Shown: positions 39,067 through 48,958 of the stretch, one piece after another | Layout: each line of letters begins with the position of its first letter | Position numbering within the stretch: the first letter of the stretch is position 1 | Source: Undibacterium sp. | GTDB lineage: Bacteria; Pseudomonadota; Gammaproteobacteria; Burkholderiales; Burkholderiaceae_D | Assembly: GCA_030645915.1 (NCBI GenBank) | Contig: JAUSNO010000010.1 | Coordinates: 62,001-126,000 of the forward strand | Length of the DNA stretch: 64,000 bases | Reading direction: 5' to 3' | The notes under the pieces: model-generated | Seen by the model: the letters and a program-made list of their open reading frames with translations, nothing else | What the model was told of the DNA's origin: nothing | Databases searched by the model: none | Position numbers and translations under genes: made by a program

Positions 39067-39103
39067 AAAAAAGGCATCACAACTCTTGTGATGCCTTTTT
39101 TTA
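39067..39103 (+). terminator. Rho-independent terminator after the ferredoxin reductase gene
   Basis: A 16-bp stem (AAAAAAGGCATCACAA and its complement) closes a 3-base loop, followed by T residues. Ends the fdxA-reductase unit. Confidence 0.92.
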
Positions 39104-39279
39104 TTTATCAAAAAAATATTTTTCATTACATAAAAGTAAGGATTTAACGCTTATTTACAATGTGGAAGCGTGCAATCGCACAGTCGTGCCACAATTAATC
39201 AAAAGTGGTTTATGATGCATTGCAACAAGCGAGAATTATTCTATTGCTCGGTTTAAATATTTTCCGGAAAGACTTGATC

Positions 39280-40515
39280 ATGCTTTATCAATTTCATGAA
39301 CTAAATCGCGCTTTCCTCACCCCATTAACTCAATGGGCAGAAGCAACATCAAAAATGTTTGCGAGTCCAGTCTCGCCTCTGGCGCACACGCCCTATGCAC
39401 AACGCATTTCTGCTGGGTACGAATTATTGTTCCGTCTTGGCAAAAATTACGAAAAGCCTGAGTTTGAGATTACCTCAACTGAAATTGCAAAGCAGTCAGT
39501 CAACATATTACAAGGCAATGCGCTTATCAAACCTTTTTGTAAATTGGTGCATTTCAAAAAAGATTTGTCGGACAAAGAATTAACTAAACTAAAGCAGCCT
39601 AAAGTTTTGCTGGTTGCGCCGTTATCCGGTCATCATGCGACTCTTTTGCGTGACACTGTGCGTAGTTTACTGCCGGAACACGATGTCTACATTACTGACT
39701 GGATTGATGCTCGTTTGGTGCCACTTTCTGAAGGTGCGTTTCATTTAAACGACTACATTTTTTATGTGCAGGAGTTCATCCGCTTGCTCGGCCCAGATGT
39801 TCATGTCATCGCGGTCTGTCAACCTACCGTTCCTGTGCTGGCAGCCATCTCATTGATGGCCAGTGCTAACGACCCAAAACTTCCAAAATCAATGACGATG
39901 ATGGGCGGCCCTATTGATCCGCGCAAATCACCTACTCAAGTAAACAATCTGGCCACAGAGAAAAAATTCTCATGGTTCGAGAACACCGTGATTTACAACG
40001 TACCAGCAAATTATCCTGGATATGGTCGTAAAGTGTATCCAGGCTTTCTTCAACACACAGGTTTTGTGGCGATGAATCCCGATCACCATGCGCAAAGTCA
40101 TTGGGATTTTTATCAACATCTGGTTAAAGGTGATGACGAATCTGCAGAACAGCATCGTAAGTTCTACGATGAGTACAATGCAGTCCTAGATATGCCCTGC
40201 GAATATTATCTTGACACAATTAAGACAGTGTTTCAGGAATTCCGCCTACCAGCAGGAACGTGGGAAGTTGATGGTCATTTGGTGCGTCCGCATGACATTA
40301 AAACAGTTGCATTATTTACCGTCGAAGGTGAACTCGACGATATATCTGGACCAGGACAAACTCAGGCAGCTCACGATTTGTGTAGCGGCATTCCGTCCAA
40401 CATGAAACAAGATTTTGTTGCGCCTGGATGCGGTCATTACGGTATATTTTCAGGCCGTCGCTGGCGCGAAATAATTTGTCCAAAAGTTGGCGCATTCATT
40501 AAAGAACACTCTTGA
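39280..40515 (+). CDS. phaZ: Intracellular polyhydroxybutyrate depolymerase PhaZ
   Basis: Hydrolyses stored PHB granules to 3-hydroxybutyrate oligomers. The 411-residue protein starts MLYQFHELNRAFLTPLTQWAEA. The nucleophile is Cys rather than Ser: C180 in VIAVCQPTVP, as in the Ralstonia-type intracellular enzymes. The acid lies in EGELDDISGPGQT and the His in GCGHYGIFSG. GGAAAG upstream supports ATG 39280. It fits with 3-hydroxybutyrate dehydrogenase and CoA-transferase genes elsewhere in the window. Confidence 0.93.
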   Translation: MLYQFHELNRAFLTPLTQWAEATSKMFASPVSPLAHTPYAQRISAGYELLFRLGKNYEKPEFEITSTEIAKQSVNILQGNALIKPFCKLVHFKKDLSDKELTKLKQPKVLLVAPLSGHHATLLRDTVRSLLPEHDVYITDWIDARLVPLSEGAFHLNDYIFYVQEFIRLLGPDVHVIAVCQPTVPVLAAISLMASANDPKLPKSMTMMGGPIDPRKSPTQVNNLATEKKFSWFENTVIYNVPANYPGYGRKVYPGFLQHTGFVAMNPDHHAQSHWDFYQHLVKGDDESAEQHRKFYDEYNAVLDMPCEYYLDTIKTVFQEFRLPAGTWEVDGHLVRPHDIKTVALFTVEGELDDISGPGQTQAAHDLCSGIPSNMKQDFVAPGCGHYGIFSGRRWREIICPKVGAFIKEHS

Positions 40516-40533
40516 TCATGCAACATTGCTAAA

Positions 40534-40564
40534 GAAAGCCGCCTTTGTATTGGCGGTTTTTTTA
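40534..40564 (+). terminator. Terminator after phaZ
   Basis: Stem AAGCCGCC/GGCGGTTT (one G-U pair) with an 8-base loop, then a T run. Confidence 0.8.
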
Positions 40565-40631
40565 TGCATGGTATATTTCTCACATATATTAATATGATTA
40601 CCTTTCAAATAATCGAAACGGGAGATATCGT

Positions 40632-40832
40632 ATGCGAATTTCACTTTGCATTATCGTTATTGGTCTTCTATCAGCATGTGGAAAATCCGACGATCCATCG
40701 CCTGTAAAAATCATTGAATCACAACGGCGACAATTACAAAACGCAAAAGACGTGGGGAAGTCATTGGAAAAAGCAGCAGAAACTCAACGCCAGGAAATCG
40801 ACGCACAAACTGCAAGTCAAACGGATAAATAA
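40632..40832 (+). CDS. Small lipoprotein of unknown function
   Basis: A 66-residue product with a lipoprotein signal MRISLCIIVIGLLSAC (lipobox LSAC, Cys 16). The mature part is a charged Gln/Lys/Glu-rich helix (ESQRRQLQNAKDVGKSLEKA), likely a short coiled coil. A GGGAGA site lies 8 bases before the ATG. No family recognised. It stands alone between phaZ and rnfB. Confidence 0.75.
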   Translation: MRISLCIIVIGLLSACGKSDDPSPVKIIESQRRQLQNAKDVGKSLEKAAETQRQEIDAQTASQTDK

Positions 40833-40852
40833 TAGGAACTGTTTTTCTGATC

Positions 40853-40871
40853 ATCGCTAAATTTTAGCGAT
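40853..40871. repeat. Short perfect hairpin after the small lipoprotein gene
   Basis: ATCGCTAAA and TTTAGCGAT flank a single T. It may be an mRNA 3' end structure; there is no T run. Confidence 0.5.
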
Positions 40872-40983
40872 TCTGGAATCAAGCCAAATCAAATTATAAA
40901 AACAATGCCATTCGTTTTGAAGCGATTTGCATTAAGAGGGATAATAGTCACTATCATTAATGTCGAATTGAAACGAAATACCT

Positions 40984-41658
40984 GTGTCTCAAAAAATAGC
41001 TGATCAAATAGAAAACATCCTGCCGCAAACCCAGTGCACAAAGTGTGGTTATCCTACATGTCGCCAATATGCAGAAGCAATTGCCGAAGGTGCAAACTTC
41101 AATCAATGCCCCCCGGGAGGACAGAAAGGCATCAACAGACTTGCTATATTGCTGGACAGACCATCAGTTCCTCTAAACATTGGTCACGGGCTAGAACGAC
41201 GACGGCCGGTCGCAGTCATTGAAGAGGCACACTGCATTGGCTGCACCTTATGTATTCAAGCATGCCCGGTTGATGCCATCATTGGTGCTGCCAAACAGAT
41301 GCACACAGTTATATCGCATCTATGCACCGGCTGTGATTTATGTGTCGCACCCTGTCCCGTAGATTGCATCAGCATGGTCGAAGTGACCGTCAATACCGGT
41401 TGGGACGCATGGTCACAAAATGAAGCGGATCAGGCGCGTCGCCATTTTGACTTGCGTAAAAAAAGATTATTACGTGAACAATCTGAAACCGAAGATAGGC
41501 TACTCGTCAAGGCAGCTGCGAAATTTCTTACGGTATCAGAAGAAATTGCATTGACTGATGAAGAAATTAAAGAAAAAGAACGAAAAAAAACTACCATTTC
41601 TGCTGCGATAGAACGCATTCGGCTCAAAAAATCAAAAGAAAAAAATACCCAACCTTAA
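40984..41658 (+). CDS. rnfB: RnfB/RsxB-like ferredoxin subunit
   Basis: A 224-residue iron-sulfur protein. The N-terminal cluster has C18-x2-C21-x4-C26...C42 ([12 protein letters not shown]...CPPGG), as in RnfB. Two 4Fe-4S motifs follow: [12 protein letters not shown] and [12 protein letters not shown]. Unlike enterobacterial RnfB it lacks the N-terminal membrane helix, and the other rnf genes are absent nearby. It has a charged C-terminal extension after residue 145. The start is GTG 40984. This soluble form next to nth is common in Burkholderiales. Confidence 0.88.
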   Translation: MSQKIADQIENILPQTQCTKCGYPTCRQYAEAIAEGANFNQCPPGGQKGINRLAILLDRPSVPLNIGHGLERRRPVAVIEEAHCIGCTLCIQACPVDAIIGAAKQMHTVISHLCTGCDLCVAPCPVDCISMVEVTVNTGWDAWSQNEADQARRHFDLRKKRLLREQSETEDRLLVKAAAKFLTVSEEIALTDEEIKEKERKKTTISAAIERIRLKKSKEKNTQP

Positions 41659-41682
41659 TTCTTACTCAAAAATACGATATCC

Positions 41683-42330
41683 ATGAACGCAGCAAAAAGA
41701 TATGCCATATTCAGTCGGTTCCGATCACAAAATCCGCATCCAACTACTGAATTAGAATACACCACACCGTTTGAATTACTTATTTCAGTTTTGCTTTCTG
41801 CACAGGCAACGGATGTATCTGTGAACAAGGCAACAAAAAAACTTTACCCCATCGCCAATACACCTGAGACCATCTATGCACTTGGAGTGGATGGCTTAAT
41901 ACCATACATACAAACCATAGGCCTATTCCGAACCAAGGCCAAGAACATCATCAAAACCTGCAGCATTCTTATAAATAATCACCAAAGCACAGTACCGCGC
42001 TCACGCGAAGCGCTAGAAGCTTTGCCAGGAGTTGGCCGGAAGACTGCCAATGTCGTGCTCAATACCGCATTCGGAGAGCCTACTATTGCGGTAGACACCC
42101 ATATCTTCCGTGTATCCAACCGTACCGGTCTCGCACCAGGAAAAACCGTTGAAGCTGTTGAGGAAAAATTACTAAAATTTACGCCCACAGAATTTAGAAT
42201 GGATGCACATCACTGGCTGATACTGCATGGCCGTTACACCTGCATGGCACGCACACCTAAATGCTGGAACTGCATGATCGCCGATTTATGCGAATTCAAA
42301 CAAAAAACGCCCTTACCAAAAACCGTATAG
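41683..42330 (+). CDS. nth: Endonuclease III
   Basis: DNA glycosylase/AP lyase for oxidised pyrimidines. The 215-residue protein has the helix-hairpin-helix LEALPGVGRKTANVV, catalytic K120 and D138, and the C-terminal 4Fe-4S motif C-x6-C-x2-C-x5-C (CMARTPKCWNCMIADLC). It follows rnfB by 24 bp, probably in one transcript. Confidence 0.97.
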   Translation: MNAAKRYAIFSRFRSQNPHPTTELEYTTPFELLISVLLSAQATDVSVNKATKKLYPIANTPETIYALGVDGLIPYIQTIGLFRTKAKNIIKTCSILINNHQSTVPRSREALEALPGVGRKTANVVLNTAFGEPTIAVDTHIFRVSNRTGLAPGKTVEAVEEKLLKFTPTEFRMDAHHWLILHGRYTCMARTPKCWNCMIADLCEFKQKTPLPKTV

Positions 42331-42336
42331 GGGCGC
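42302..42336 (-). terminator. Possible terminator of the nitroreductase gene, inside the nth 3' end
   Basis: On the minus strand CGCCC/GGGCG with a 17-base spacer is followed by T6. It lies 50 bp past the nitroreductase stop and overlaps the last codons of nth, convergent. Confidence 0.45.
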
Positions 42337-42387
42337 TAACGTGTCGAAAGTGATCCGCAATTATGCCCGATGAGTCACGATTACTTA

Positions 42388-42969
42388 TCAAACAATTTTA
42401 CAGGCCTCATCAAATGTCAAGCGAGGCGAGCGCGGGAAAAGTTTTTCCGAAACGCCATAGCCAAGATTACAGATAAAATTCACTTTTACTTCAGTTCCGG
42501 CGAAGAAGGTAGCATTCACTTTATCTGCATCAAACCCGGACATTGGGCCACAATCTAGTCCAATCGCCCGTGCCGCCAGCATCAGATAAGCGCCTTGCAA
42601 TGAAGAGTTACGAAACGCGGTGGCATCTATTAATGCTTGGTTACCAGCAAACCATGAACGTGCATCCGCATGTGGAAACAATTGTGGCAATTTTTCGTAA
42701 AATGCCATGTCCATGCCAATAATCGCAGTCACAGGTGCCGTCCTCGTCTTGTCTTGGTTGCCGGGCGCCATACATGTCAGCAGTTTGGTTTTCTCCCCTT
42801 CCGATCTAACAAACACGAGACGTGCAGGTGAACAATTAGCAGAAGTGGCACCCCACTTCATTAAGTCGTAAATTTGTTGCAATTGTGCATTTGTCACTGG
42901 TTTGTTATGCCATTCATTATGTGTACGTGCACCGGTAAATAAAGTCACGAGATTTTCTTGCGATAGCAT
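42388..42969 (-). CDS. Nitroreductase-family flavoprotein (malonic semialdehyde reductase RutE-like)
   Basis: A 193-residue FMN-dependent oxidoreductase. [15 protein letters not shown] at the N-terminus, [18 protein letters not shown] and [21 protein letters not shown] closely match RutE/YdfG-like reductases. Without other rut genes, malonic semialdehyde reduction is only a family-level guess. Convergent to nth. Confidence 0.87.
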   Translation of the reverse strand: MLSQENLVTLFTGARTHNEWHNKPVTNAQLQQIYDLMKWGATSANCSPARLVFVRSEGEKTKLLTCMAPGNQDKTRTAPVTAIIGMDMAFYEKLPQLFPHADARSWFAGNQALIDATAFRNSSLQGAYLMLAARAIGLDCGPMSGFDADKVNATFFAGTEVKVNFICNLGYGVSEKLFPRSPRLTFDEACKIV

Positions 42970-43084
42970 GATTTTCCTTTTTATGTAATTTGAGTCATTG
43001 GATAATAGCTGAAATTAAAAATCCTACAGAGCATGGCATATCGATTGCCAGTAAAATACAATATATTCAGTCTTTTTAATCAAT

Positions 43085-43516
43085 ATGTTTACACCTAGCC
43101 AACAAGATGTCCGTCGTTTTTTTTGCGAGGCATTCAGAAAACGTCAAGCCGGTGAAATCCTTACTCCATTAGAAGCAATTGCCTCCGATTGGATTAACCA
43201 GCATGAAGAATACGATATAGTATTGCGCGATCTAGATACTGCATTATCTGCCGATTACAGTGTTGAGAAAGGGAACAGCAACCCCTTTCTTCATCTTTCA
43301 ATGCACCTATCCATTTCAGAACAAATTGCTGTTGACCAACCGAGGGGAGTGCGTGCCGCATTCGATGTCCTAACAACTAAATTTAATTCACAGCATGAGG
43401 CTCATCACGAAATCATGGAATGTTTAGGCGAAATGATTTGGCATTCACAACGTAGCGGATTACCACCAGACGGAGATGCCTACATAGAAGCTTTACGCAA
43501 ACGCATCAGCCGTTAG
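43085..43516 (+). CDS. DUF1841 family protein
   Basis: A 143-residue protein with the family core FLHLSMHLSISEQIAVDQPRGVR and HEIMECLGEMIWHSQRSG. Cytoplasmic, function unknown. A bidirectional terminator separates it from the cytochrome genes. Confidence 0.88.
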   Translation: MFTPSQQDVRRFFCEAFRKRQAGEILTPLEAIASDWINQHEEYDIVLRDLDTALSADYSVEKGNSNPFLHLSMHLSISEQIAVDQPRGVRAAFDVLTTKFNSQHEAHHEIMECLGEMIWHSQRSGLPPDGDAYIEALRKRISR

Positions 43517-43529
43517 ATTCAATCACTAT

Positions 43530-43562
43530 AAAAAAAGCCACGAAATTCGTGGCTTTTTTTAT
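43530..43562. terminator. Bidirectional terminator between DUF1841 and cytochrome c genes
   Basis: Near-perfect stem AAAAAAGCCACGAA/TTCGTGGCTTTTTT with essentially no loop; T runs on both strands serve the two convergent genes. Confidence 0.9.
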
Positions 43563-43577
43563 TTATAAATTAAATAA

Positions 43578-43925
43578 TTATTTTTGTAAAATCAGACTGC
43601 CGGGCAAACTGTTTAAGTAAGCTGCAATATTTTGAATGTCAATATTGGACAAAGCCTTAGCCTGAGCTCCCATAATTGCATTGCCACGACCATAAGCACC
43701 ATCTGCACCACGCTGATAGGCTTTCAGGGCTTGCGCGAGATAGTCTTTATGTTGGCCAGCAAGCTTTGGATAACTTGGGTCGATTGGAATACTATAATTT
43801 GCACCATGACACGAAGCGCAATTAAACTTCTCTGCTGCAAGCTTCCCAGCTTCTATATTTCCTGCCGCAATAGCAGCAAATGAAGAGAGTGAAAGTATAG
43901 TAAGCAAAAGTATATATTTTTTCAT
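43578..43925 (-). CDS. Periplasmic cytochrome c (class I, c553-like)
   Basis: A 115-residue protein with a Sec signal peptide (MKKYILLLTILSLSSFAAIAA) and haem motif C36-x2-C39-H40 (CASCH). The distal Met ligand is probably in AIMGAQAKAL. It lies 15 bp downstream of a second small cytochrome gene, so they likely act together as electron carriers. Partner oxidase or reductase unknown. Confidence 0.9.
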   Translation of the reverse strand: MKKYILLLTILSLSSFAAIAAGNIEAGKLAAEKFNCASCHGANYSIPIDPSYPKLAGQHKDYLAQALKAYQRGADGAYGRGNAIMGAQAKALSNIDIQNIAAYLNSLPGSLILQK

Positions 43926-43940
43926 TATCTGCTCCTGTTT

Positions 43941-44261
43941 TTATTTTTGTTGTGAGTAATAAGCAGCCAAATCGGCAATATCTTGATCAGACAAACTAGC
44001 GGCAATACCACGCATCGATGGATGTTTACGATCACCTTTACGATATGCCTTCAAAGCGCTATCAATATAACCAGCAGATTGACCACCGATCATTGGAACT
44101 TGATAAACTTCAGGAAAAACCGCTTTATATCCTGGGATAGCATGGCAACCAATGCACATAGCAACCTTATTTTCAGCAGCCTTCGCATTACCGATCACAT
44201 CTGCCGCAACAGCAACCTGTATGGTGCTCATGAGGCAAACAATAGCAAACATTTTTTTCAT
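43941..44261 (-). CDS. Periplasmic cytochrome c (class I)
   Basis: A 106-residue protein with a signal peptide (MKKMFAIVCLMSTIQVAVAA) and haem motif C36-x2-C39-H40 (CIGCH). HPSMRGIAASLSDQDIADLAAYY carries the likely Met ligand and the final helix. First gene of the cytochrome pair. The two proteins resemble the two halves of a di-haem c4 cytochrome split into separate genes. Confidence 0.9.
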   Translation of the reverse strand: MKKMFAIVCLMSTIQVAVAADVIGNAKAAENKVAMCIGCHAIPGYKAVFPEVYQVPMIGGQSAGYIDSALKAYRKGDRKHPSMRGIAASLSDQDIADLAAYYSQQK

Positions 44262-44512
44262 ATTAGCAGAGATAGAATTATCTAATTAACGGTTTGATGT
44301 AAGTCAGCATTCTAGCTGATTACGATCAAATTTGCGCAAAAATTGCACCATTTATGATTTCACTGCAGCATTTTTGTATTTTTTAATATTCGATTGCGTG
44401 ATTTTGAAATAGAACAGACGTTCGCAAAAATCAATTTTCTCGCTTATACTAAACGACAAAGCCTCAAAATTTCTCGATAGATCCATTGAACTCAAATACA
44501 CGACAACAAGCT

Positions 44513-45367
44513 ATGAAACAAACTACCCGATTTGACGGTGCGCAAAATTATGTCGCAACTGATGATTTGAAATTAGCGGTCAATGCAGCCCTCACTCTAC
44601 AGCGCCCTTTGCTTATCAAAGGTGAGCCTGGAACCGGTAAAACTATGCTGGCAGAGGAAGTAGCAGCGGCTCTGAACATGCCCTTATTGCAATGGCATAT
44701 TAAATCCACGACTAAAGCCCAACAAGGATTATATGAATATGATGCAGTGTCCCGGTTAAGGGATTCTCAATTAGGCGATGAGCGCGTCAGAGACATACAT
44801 AATTATATTGTCAAAGGAGTTTTATGGCAGGCATTTACTGCTGACGAGCCTGTCGTTTTACTCATTGATGAGATCGACAAAGCAGACATAGAATTTCCTA
44901 ACGACTTACTACGTGAGCTCGATCGGATGGAATTTTATGTTTATGAAACCAGAGAGATGGTATGTGCCAAACACAGGCCACTCGTCATCATCACATCGAA
45001 TAATGAAAAAGAATTGCCGGATGCATTCTTACGTCGCTGTTTCTTTCATTACATAAAATTTCCAGATAAAGACACGATGAAAAAAATTGTCGATGTCCAC
45101 TTCCCAAAATTAAAAAATGATTTGCTCGCACAAGCATTACAAACTTTTTACGAAGTTCGCGAAGTTGCAGGCTTAAAGAAAAAACCTTCAACTTCAGAAT
45201 TAATTGACTGGTTAAAGTTACTTTTGGCAGAAGACATTCCGGCGGATGTATTGCGTAGCAAAGATAACAAAATGACTGTTCCTCCATTGCACGGCGCATT
45301 GCTAAAAAATGAACAAGACGTTCATCTTTTTGAACGTCTTGTGTTTATGTCACGAACAAATCGTTGA
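44513..45367 (+). CDS. MoxR-family AAA+ ATPase
   Basis: A 284-residue AAA+ ATPase. Walker A GEPGTGKT is at 37-44, Walker B LLIDEIDKAD at about 118, and sensor 1 is ITSNNEKELPDAFLRRCFFHYI. ATG 44513 (MKQTTRFDGAQNYVATDDL) fits the family start better than a TTG 27 bases upstream. MoxR ATPases normally act with a von Willebrand factor A protein, usually the next gene. No such gene follows here. Confidence 0.88.
   Translation: MKQTTRFDGAQNYVATDDLKLAVNAALTLQRPLLIKGEPGTGKTMLAEEVAAALNMPLLQWHIKSTTKAQQGLYEYDAVSRLRDSQLGDERVRDIHNYIVKGVLWQAFTADEPVVLLIDEIDKADIEFPNDLLRELDRMEFYVYETREMVCAKHRPLVIITSNNEKELPDAFLRRCFFHYIKFPDKDTMKKIVDVHFPKLKNDLLAQALQTFYEVREVAGLKKKPSTSELIDWLKLLLAEDIPADVLRSKDNKMTVPPLHGALLKNEQDVHLFERLVFMSRTNR
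45314..45341. repeat. Stem-loop within the MoxR-type 3' coding end
   Basis: Perfect 11-bp arms CAAGACGTTCA (45314-45324) and TGAACGTCTTG (45331-45341) around a 6-base loop with TTTT. It resembles a terminator stem placed within the last 20 codons. Confidence 0.5.
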
Positions 45368-45552
45368 AATAAAATCCAAAACCTAACCATTAATATGGAC
45401 GAGATCCAAATTACGATGTGAAATTTTCGCTAGCTAGCCCCGCCTAGTTTAAAATTTTCTTAATATGAAAATAATTTCGAAAAAATATAGCGTTGGCTAA
45501 AATAATATTTTTTTAAATAATTAAAAATATTTTGTATGAATTTCAAGAAATT

Positions 45553-45933
45553 TTATTTTAAATTTGGCATAAGTAAATAAAGAATAGAAGATAACTCTTC
45601 TTTAATCTCAAACAAATTTAAGGGTAATTTTTTCATGTCATCTTGCCCATCAGAGATGCTACCGGGCGCACTCAATTTATTTCTGGCTCCATTAATTGTA
45701 AAGCCCTGCAAATACAATAATTCTCGAATACGACGAATTAGTAGGACTTCATGATGCTGATAATATCGGCGATTACCGCGTCGTTTAACCGGTTTTAATT
45801 GAGTAAATTCTTGTTCCCAATAACGCAATACATGTGGTTTAACACCACATAAATCACCGACCTCTCCAATAGTAAAATATCGTTTCGCCGGGATCGGCGG
45901 CAATACAAATGCTTCCATTTTGAGTTCGCTCAT
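45553..45933 (-). CDS. MerR-family transcriptional regulator
   Basis: A 126-residue DNA-binding protein. The winged HTH is at about 18-85: KRYFTIGEVGDLCGVKPHVLRYWEQEF, then RRGNRRYYQHHEVLLIRRIRELLYLQGFTI. The short C-terminus has no metal-binding Cys, so the effector is unknown. This MerR protein next to ihfA is a conserved betaproteobacterial arrangement (8-bp gap), probably co-transcribed from pheT/ihfA. Confidence 0.92.
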   Translation of the reverse strand: MSELKMEAFVLPPIPAKRYFTIGEVGDLCGVKPHVLRYWEQEFTQLKPVKRRGNRRYYQHHEVLLIRRIRELLYLQGFTINGARNKLSAPGSISDGQDDMKKLPLNLFEIKEELSSILYLLMPNLK

Positions 45934-45941
45934 AAAGGAAT

Positions 45942-46355
45942 TCAGGCTGCGTGGGCGAGAGGTTGACTATTCAGATCGTCAACCATACCTTTTAATTTTT
46001 GACTGGCATGAAAAGTAACGACGCGACGCGCGGTAATAGGAATTTCTTCACCGGTTTTTGGATTGCGACCAGGACGCTGTGGCTTGTCGCGTAATTGAAA
46101 ATTACCGAAGCCAGACAACTTTACTGCCTCGCCTCTTTCGAGAGCATCACGAATTTCACCAAAGAAGGTTTCAACCATATCCTTAGCCTCGCGCTTGTTC
46201 AAGCCTACTTGTTCAAACAACAGTTCAGCTAACTCCGCCTTCGTAAGTGTTGGCAATTCTTTTTCTGCTTGTGAACGCGCTTTAGCTTCACGCATCGCAC
46301 GGTTCAAATCTGCATCAAGAACCGATTGAAGTTCAGCGGTAGTCACGTCATTCAT
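45942..46355 (-). CDS. ihfA: Integration host factor subunit alpha, with N-terminal extension
   Basis: IHF alpha bends DNA as a heterodimer with IHF beta. From LTLTKAEL-like [27 protein letters not shown] the sequence is canonical, with the intercalating loop [25 protein letters not shown]. About 34 extra residues precede it ([20 protein letters not shown]...), Ala/Glu-rich and helical. A TAGGG site 10 bases upstream supports ATG 46355, so the extension is probably translated; no Met occurs nearer the canonical start except residue 21. Confidence 0.93.
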   Translation of the reverse strand: MNDVTTAELQSVLDADLNRAMREAKARSQAEKELPTLTKAELAELLFEQVGLNKREAKDMVETFFGEIRDALERGEAVKLSGFGNFQLRDKPQRPGRNPKTGEEIPITARRVVTFHASQKLKGMVDDLNSQPLAHAA

Positions 46356-46435
46356 TATCTAGACCCTACTTGTTATTATTTTATATGATGAAATTCACTT
46401 ATCTGATTGGTTTTTACACCAATCATTATAAGGAC

Positions 46436-48862
46436 TCAACGCAGCCTTGCACCAAAACCAACCATCACTGCATCAACGAGAATGGTCGTTGCGGCATCCA
46501 CTTTTTCATCCTGAAGCGTGCTAAGAGTATCTTGCAAGCTAAAGCGAAAAGCAAGACTTTTTTCGTCAGACTCCAACCCTTTTCCACGATATTCATCAAA
46601 CAAAACAATGGCTTGCACAATTTTACATGCCTCATTTTTTCTCGCAGCATCATGAAAAGTATCAAGTAAATCTTGCACAGAAACCGAGTGTTTGACAACA
46701 AATGCAATATCACGAATAACCGCCTGAAACTTCGATATCTCTTGATACATTGGCAAAATACGTGACTGCAAGTTGGCGACATTTACTTCAAATAAAACCG
46801 GTGCGAAGGGCATATCATATTTCTGTTGCAATCTGGGATGTAGCTCTCCAATCACACCAATAATTTGATTATCACATTCAATTTGTGCTGAACGTCCCGG
46901 GTGTAATGCAGGGTGATTTGCTTTAACAAAACGTAAAAGCTGCGGTGCAAATAATGCCTCCAGATCAGCTTTAAGATCGAAAAAATCAACGTTCCTTGTA
47001 ACCTGCCCCCATTGTTCATCCGCAACAGGTCCATATGCCAAACTGGCGAGCCGCTTAGGCTGATCATATCCCGCGATACTCAAAGGACCATCTAACGTAT
47101 GAGCGTTTCGTAAGTATACCGCAGCAATTTCAAATATTCGGACACGTCCTATTTTTCGATTTAGGTTATAACGCGTATTTGCTACCAAACTTCCAAGCAA
47201 ACTTGATCTCATCACACTCATCTGACTTGCGATGGGATTTTGCAATTTAATTGGCGCATCGTTATCAGAAAAATCCTTTTCCCATGCTTCGTCCACAAAA
47301 CTGTAATTCACAACCTCTTGATAATCGAGATCGGCAACTTGTCGGCGAAGAGTAAACAAGGACCGCTGGCTTTCAGGTGTGATTCGCATGGCGTTCGCTG
47401 CAATAGGCGGCAATGCTGGAATATTTTCAAAACCATAAACACGCACCACTTCCTCGATAAGATCTTCTTCAATCTCTATATCGAAACGATAGGAAGGAGG
47501 TGTCACAAAAAACAAACCTGGCTCATGATCAAAAGTAAGCCCCAAACGTGTAAAAATATCGGCAATTTGCTCATCAGACAGCATCACACCAATGACCTTG
47601 ACTGCTCGGGCAGTTCTCATTTTCACTGGGCTACGCTTCGGGAGATTAACGATGTGATCATCGACCGGGCCAACTTTGACTTGAGTAGATCCGCCGCAAA
47701 TCTCAACGATCAAGGTGGTGATTCGCTCAATATGCTCAACTGTTGTTGCATAGTCGACGCCTCGTTCAAAACGATGCGCTGCATCGGTTGAAAAATTAAA
47801 TTTGCGTGCTCTTCCTTGTATCGCTTGTGGCCACCAGAAAGCCGCTTCCAGATAAATATTTTCAGTGTCAAGCGTGACTGCAGTAGCGTCTCCGCCCATG
47901 ATGCCAGCCAAGGATTCGATTTCTTTATCATCCGAGATAACACCAACCCACTCATCCACGGTAACAGTAGTACCGTTGAGTAATTTCAACGACTCGCCAT
48001 TCCTGCCCCATCGCACATGCAAACCTCCATGGATCTTATCAAGATCAAACACGTGGCTCGGACGCCCCATCTCAAGCATAACGTAATTTGAAATATCAAC
48101 CAGTGCAGAAATCGGCCGCTGACCGCTACGTTCCAACCGTTGTTTCATCCATTCTGGCGTCAGGGCTTTCGCATTCACACCACGAATAATTCGTCCGGTA
48201 AAACGACCACACAAATCTGGTGCAGAAACTTTGACTGGCAGCTTATCTTGTAATGTAACGGTTGTAATGTGTAATTCCGGCAAAATCAGTGCGGTTCCGG
48301 TCAATGCAGAAACTTCTCTCGCAACACCAAGCACAGAAAGACAGTCGGCTTTATTAGGAGTCAACTTAATGGTAAATTTAAGATCATTTAATTGATAATA
48401 ATCGCGGAAATTTTGCCCAACCTGAGCATCAACCGGGAGATCCAACAAACCTCCATGTTCATCCGATAATTTCAGTTCTCGCGCAGAGCACAACATACCT
48501 TGCGACTCTATGCCACGCAATTTCCCCACCTTAATTTCGAATGGCTTACCATCTGCACCTGGCGGCAATATAGCGCCAGGCATTGCACAAGGCACTTTCA
48601 TGCCAACACGAACATTCGGTGCACCACACACAATATTCAACAACGTACCTGTGCCTACATTCACCTGACAGATATTGAGTCGATCAGCATCTGGGTGTTT
48701 GACGATCTCAAGAATTTCAGAGACCACCACATTATTAAATGGAGGAGCAACTTCTTCCACCTCCTCCACTTCTAATCCCGACATAGTCAACAAATGTGCT
48801 AATTCATCCGAAGTCATCTTCGGATCAACCATGGTGCGTAACCAGTTTTCAGAAAATTGCAT
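46436..48862 (-). CDS. pheT: Phenylalanyl-tRNA synthetase beta subunit
   Basis: The 808-residue beta chain of the alpha2-beta2 enzyme, carrying tRNA binding and the editing site. N-terminal [36 protein letters not shown], a tRNA-binding OB domain (about 40-150), B3/B4 editing domain (about 210-390), B5 domain, and the C-terminal ferredoxin-fold anticodon-binding domain ([14 protein letters not shown]). Follows pheS by 96 bp. Confidence 0.97.
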   Translation of the reverse strand: MQFSENWLRTMVDPKMTSDELAHLLTMSGLEVEEVEEVAPPFNNVVVSEILEIVKHPDADRLNICQVNVGTGTLLNIVCGAPNVRVGMKVPCAMPGAILPPGADGKPFEIKVGKLRGIESQGMLCSARELKLSDEHGGLLDLPVDAQVGQNFRDYYQLNDLKFTIKLTPNKADCLSVLGVAREVSALTGTALILPELHITTVTLQDKLPVKVSAPDLCGRFTGRIIRGVNAKALTPEWMKQRLERSGQRPISALVDISNYVMLEMGRPSHVFDLDKIHGGLHVRWGRNGESLKLLNGTTVTVDEWVGVISDDKEIESLAGIMGGDATAVTLDTENIYLEAAFWWPQAIQGRARKFNFSTDAAHRFERGVDYATTVEHIERITTLIVEICGGSTQVKVGPVDDHIVNLPKRSPVKMRTARAVKVIGVMLSDEQIADIFTRLGLTFDHEPGLFFVTPPSYRFDIEIEEDLIEEVVRVYGFENIPALPPIAANAMRITPESQRSLFTLRRQVADLDYQEVVNYSFVDEAWEKDFSDNDAPIKLQNPIASQMSVMRSSLLGSLVANTRYNLNRKIGRVRIFEIAAVYLRNAHTLDGPLSIAGYDQPKRLASLAYGPVADEQWGQVTRNVDFFDLKADLEALFAPQLLRFVKANHPALHPGRSAQIECDNQIIGVIGELHPRLQQKYDMPFAPVLFEVNVANLQSRILPMYQEISKFQAVIRDIAFVVKHSVSVQDLLDTFHDAARKNEACKIVQAIVLFDEYRGKGLESDEKSLAFRFSLQDTLSTLQDEKVDAATTILVDAVMVGFGARLR

Positions 48863-48958
48863 AATTCAGCCGTGAGTATGTACTTTAGGTACGAGGTAAT
48901 CGTTAAATAAGTAAGTAAAAACTTACCTTGAAATTATTTTTGGTCTAGTTAAATGACA

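Noticed and set aside
47240-47791. 183-codon frame antisense to pheT
   Set aside because: Shadow frame; pheT is certain on the other strand.
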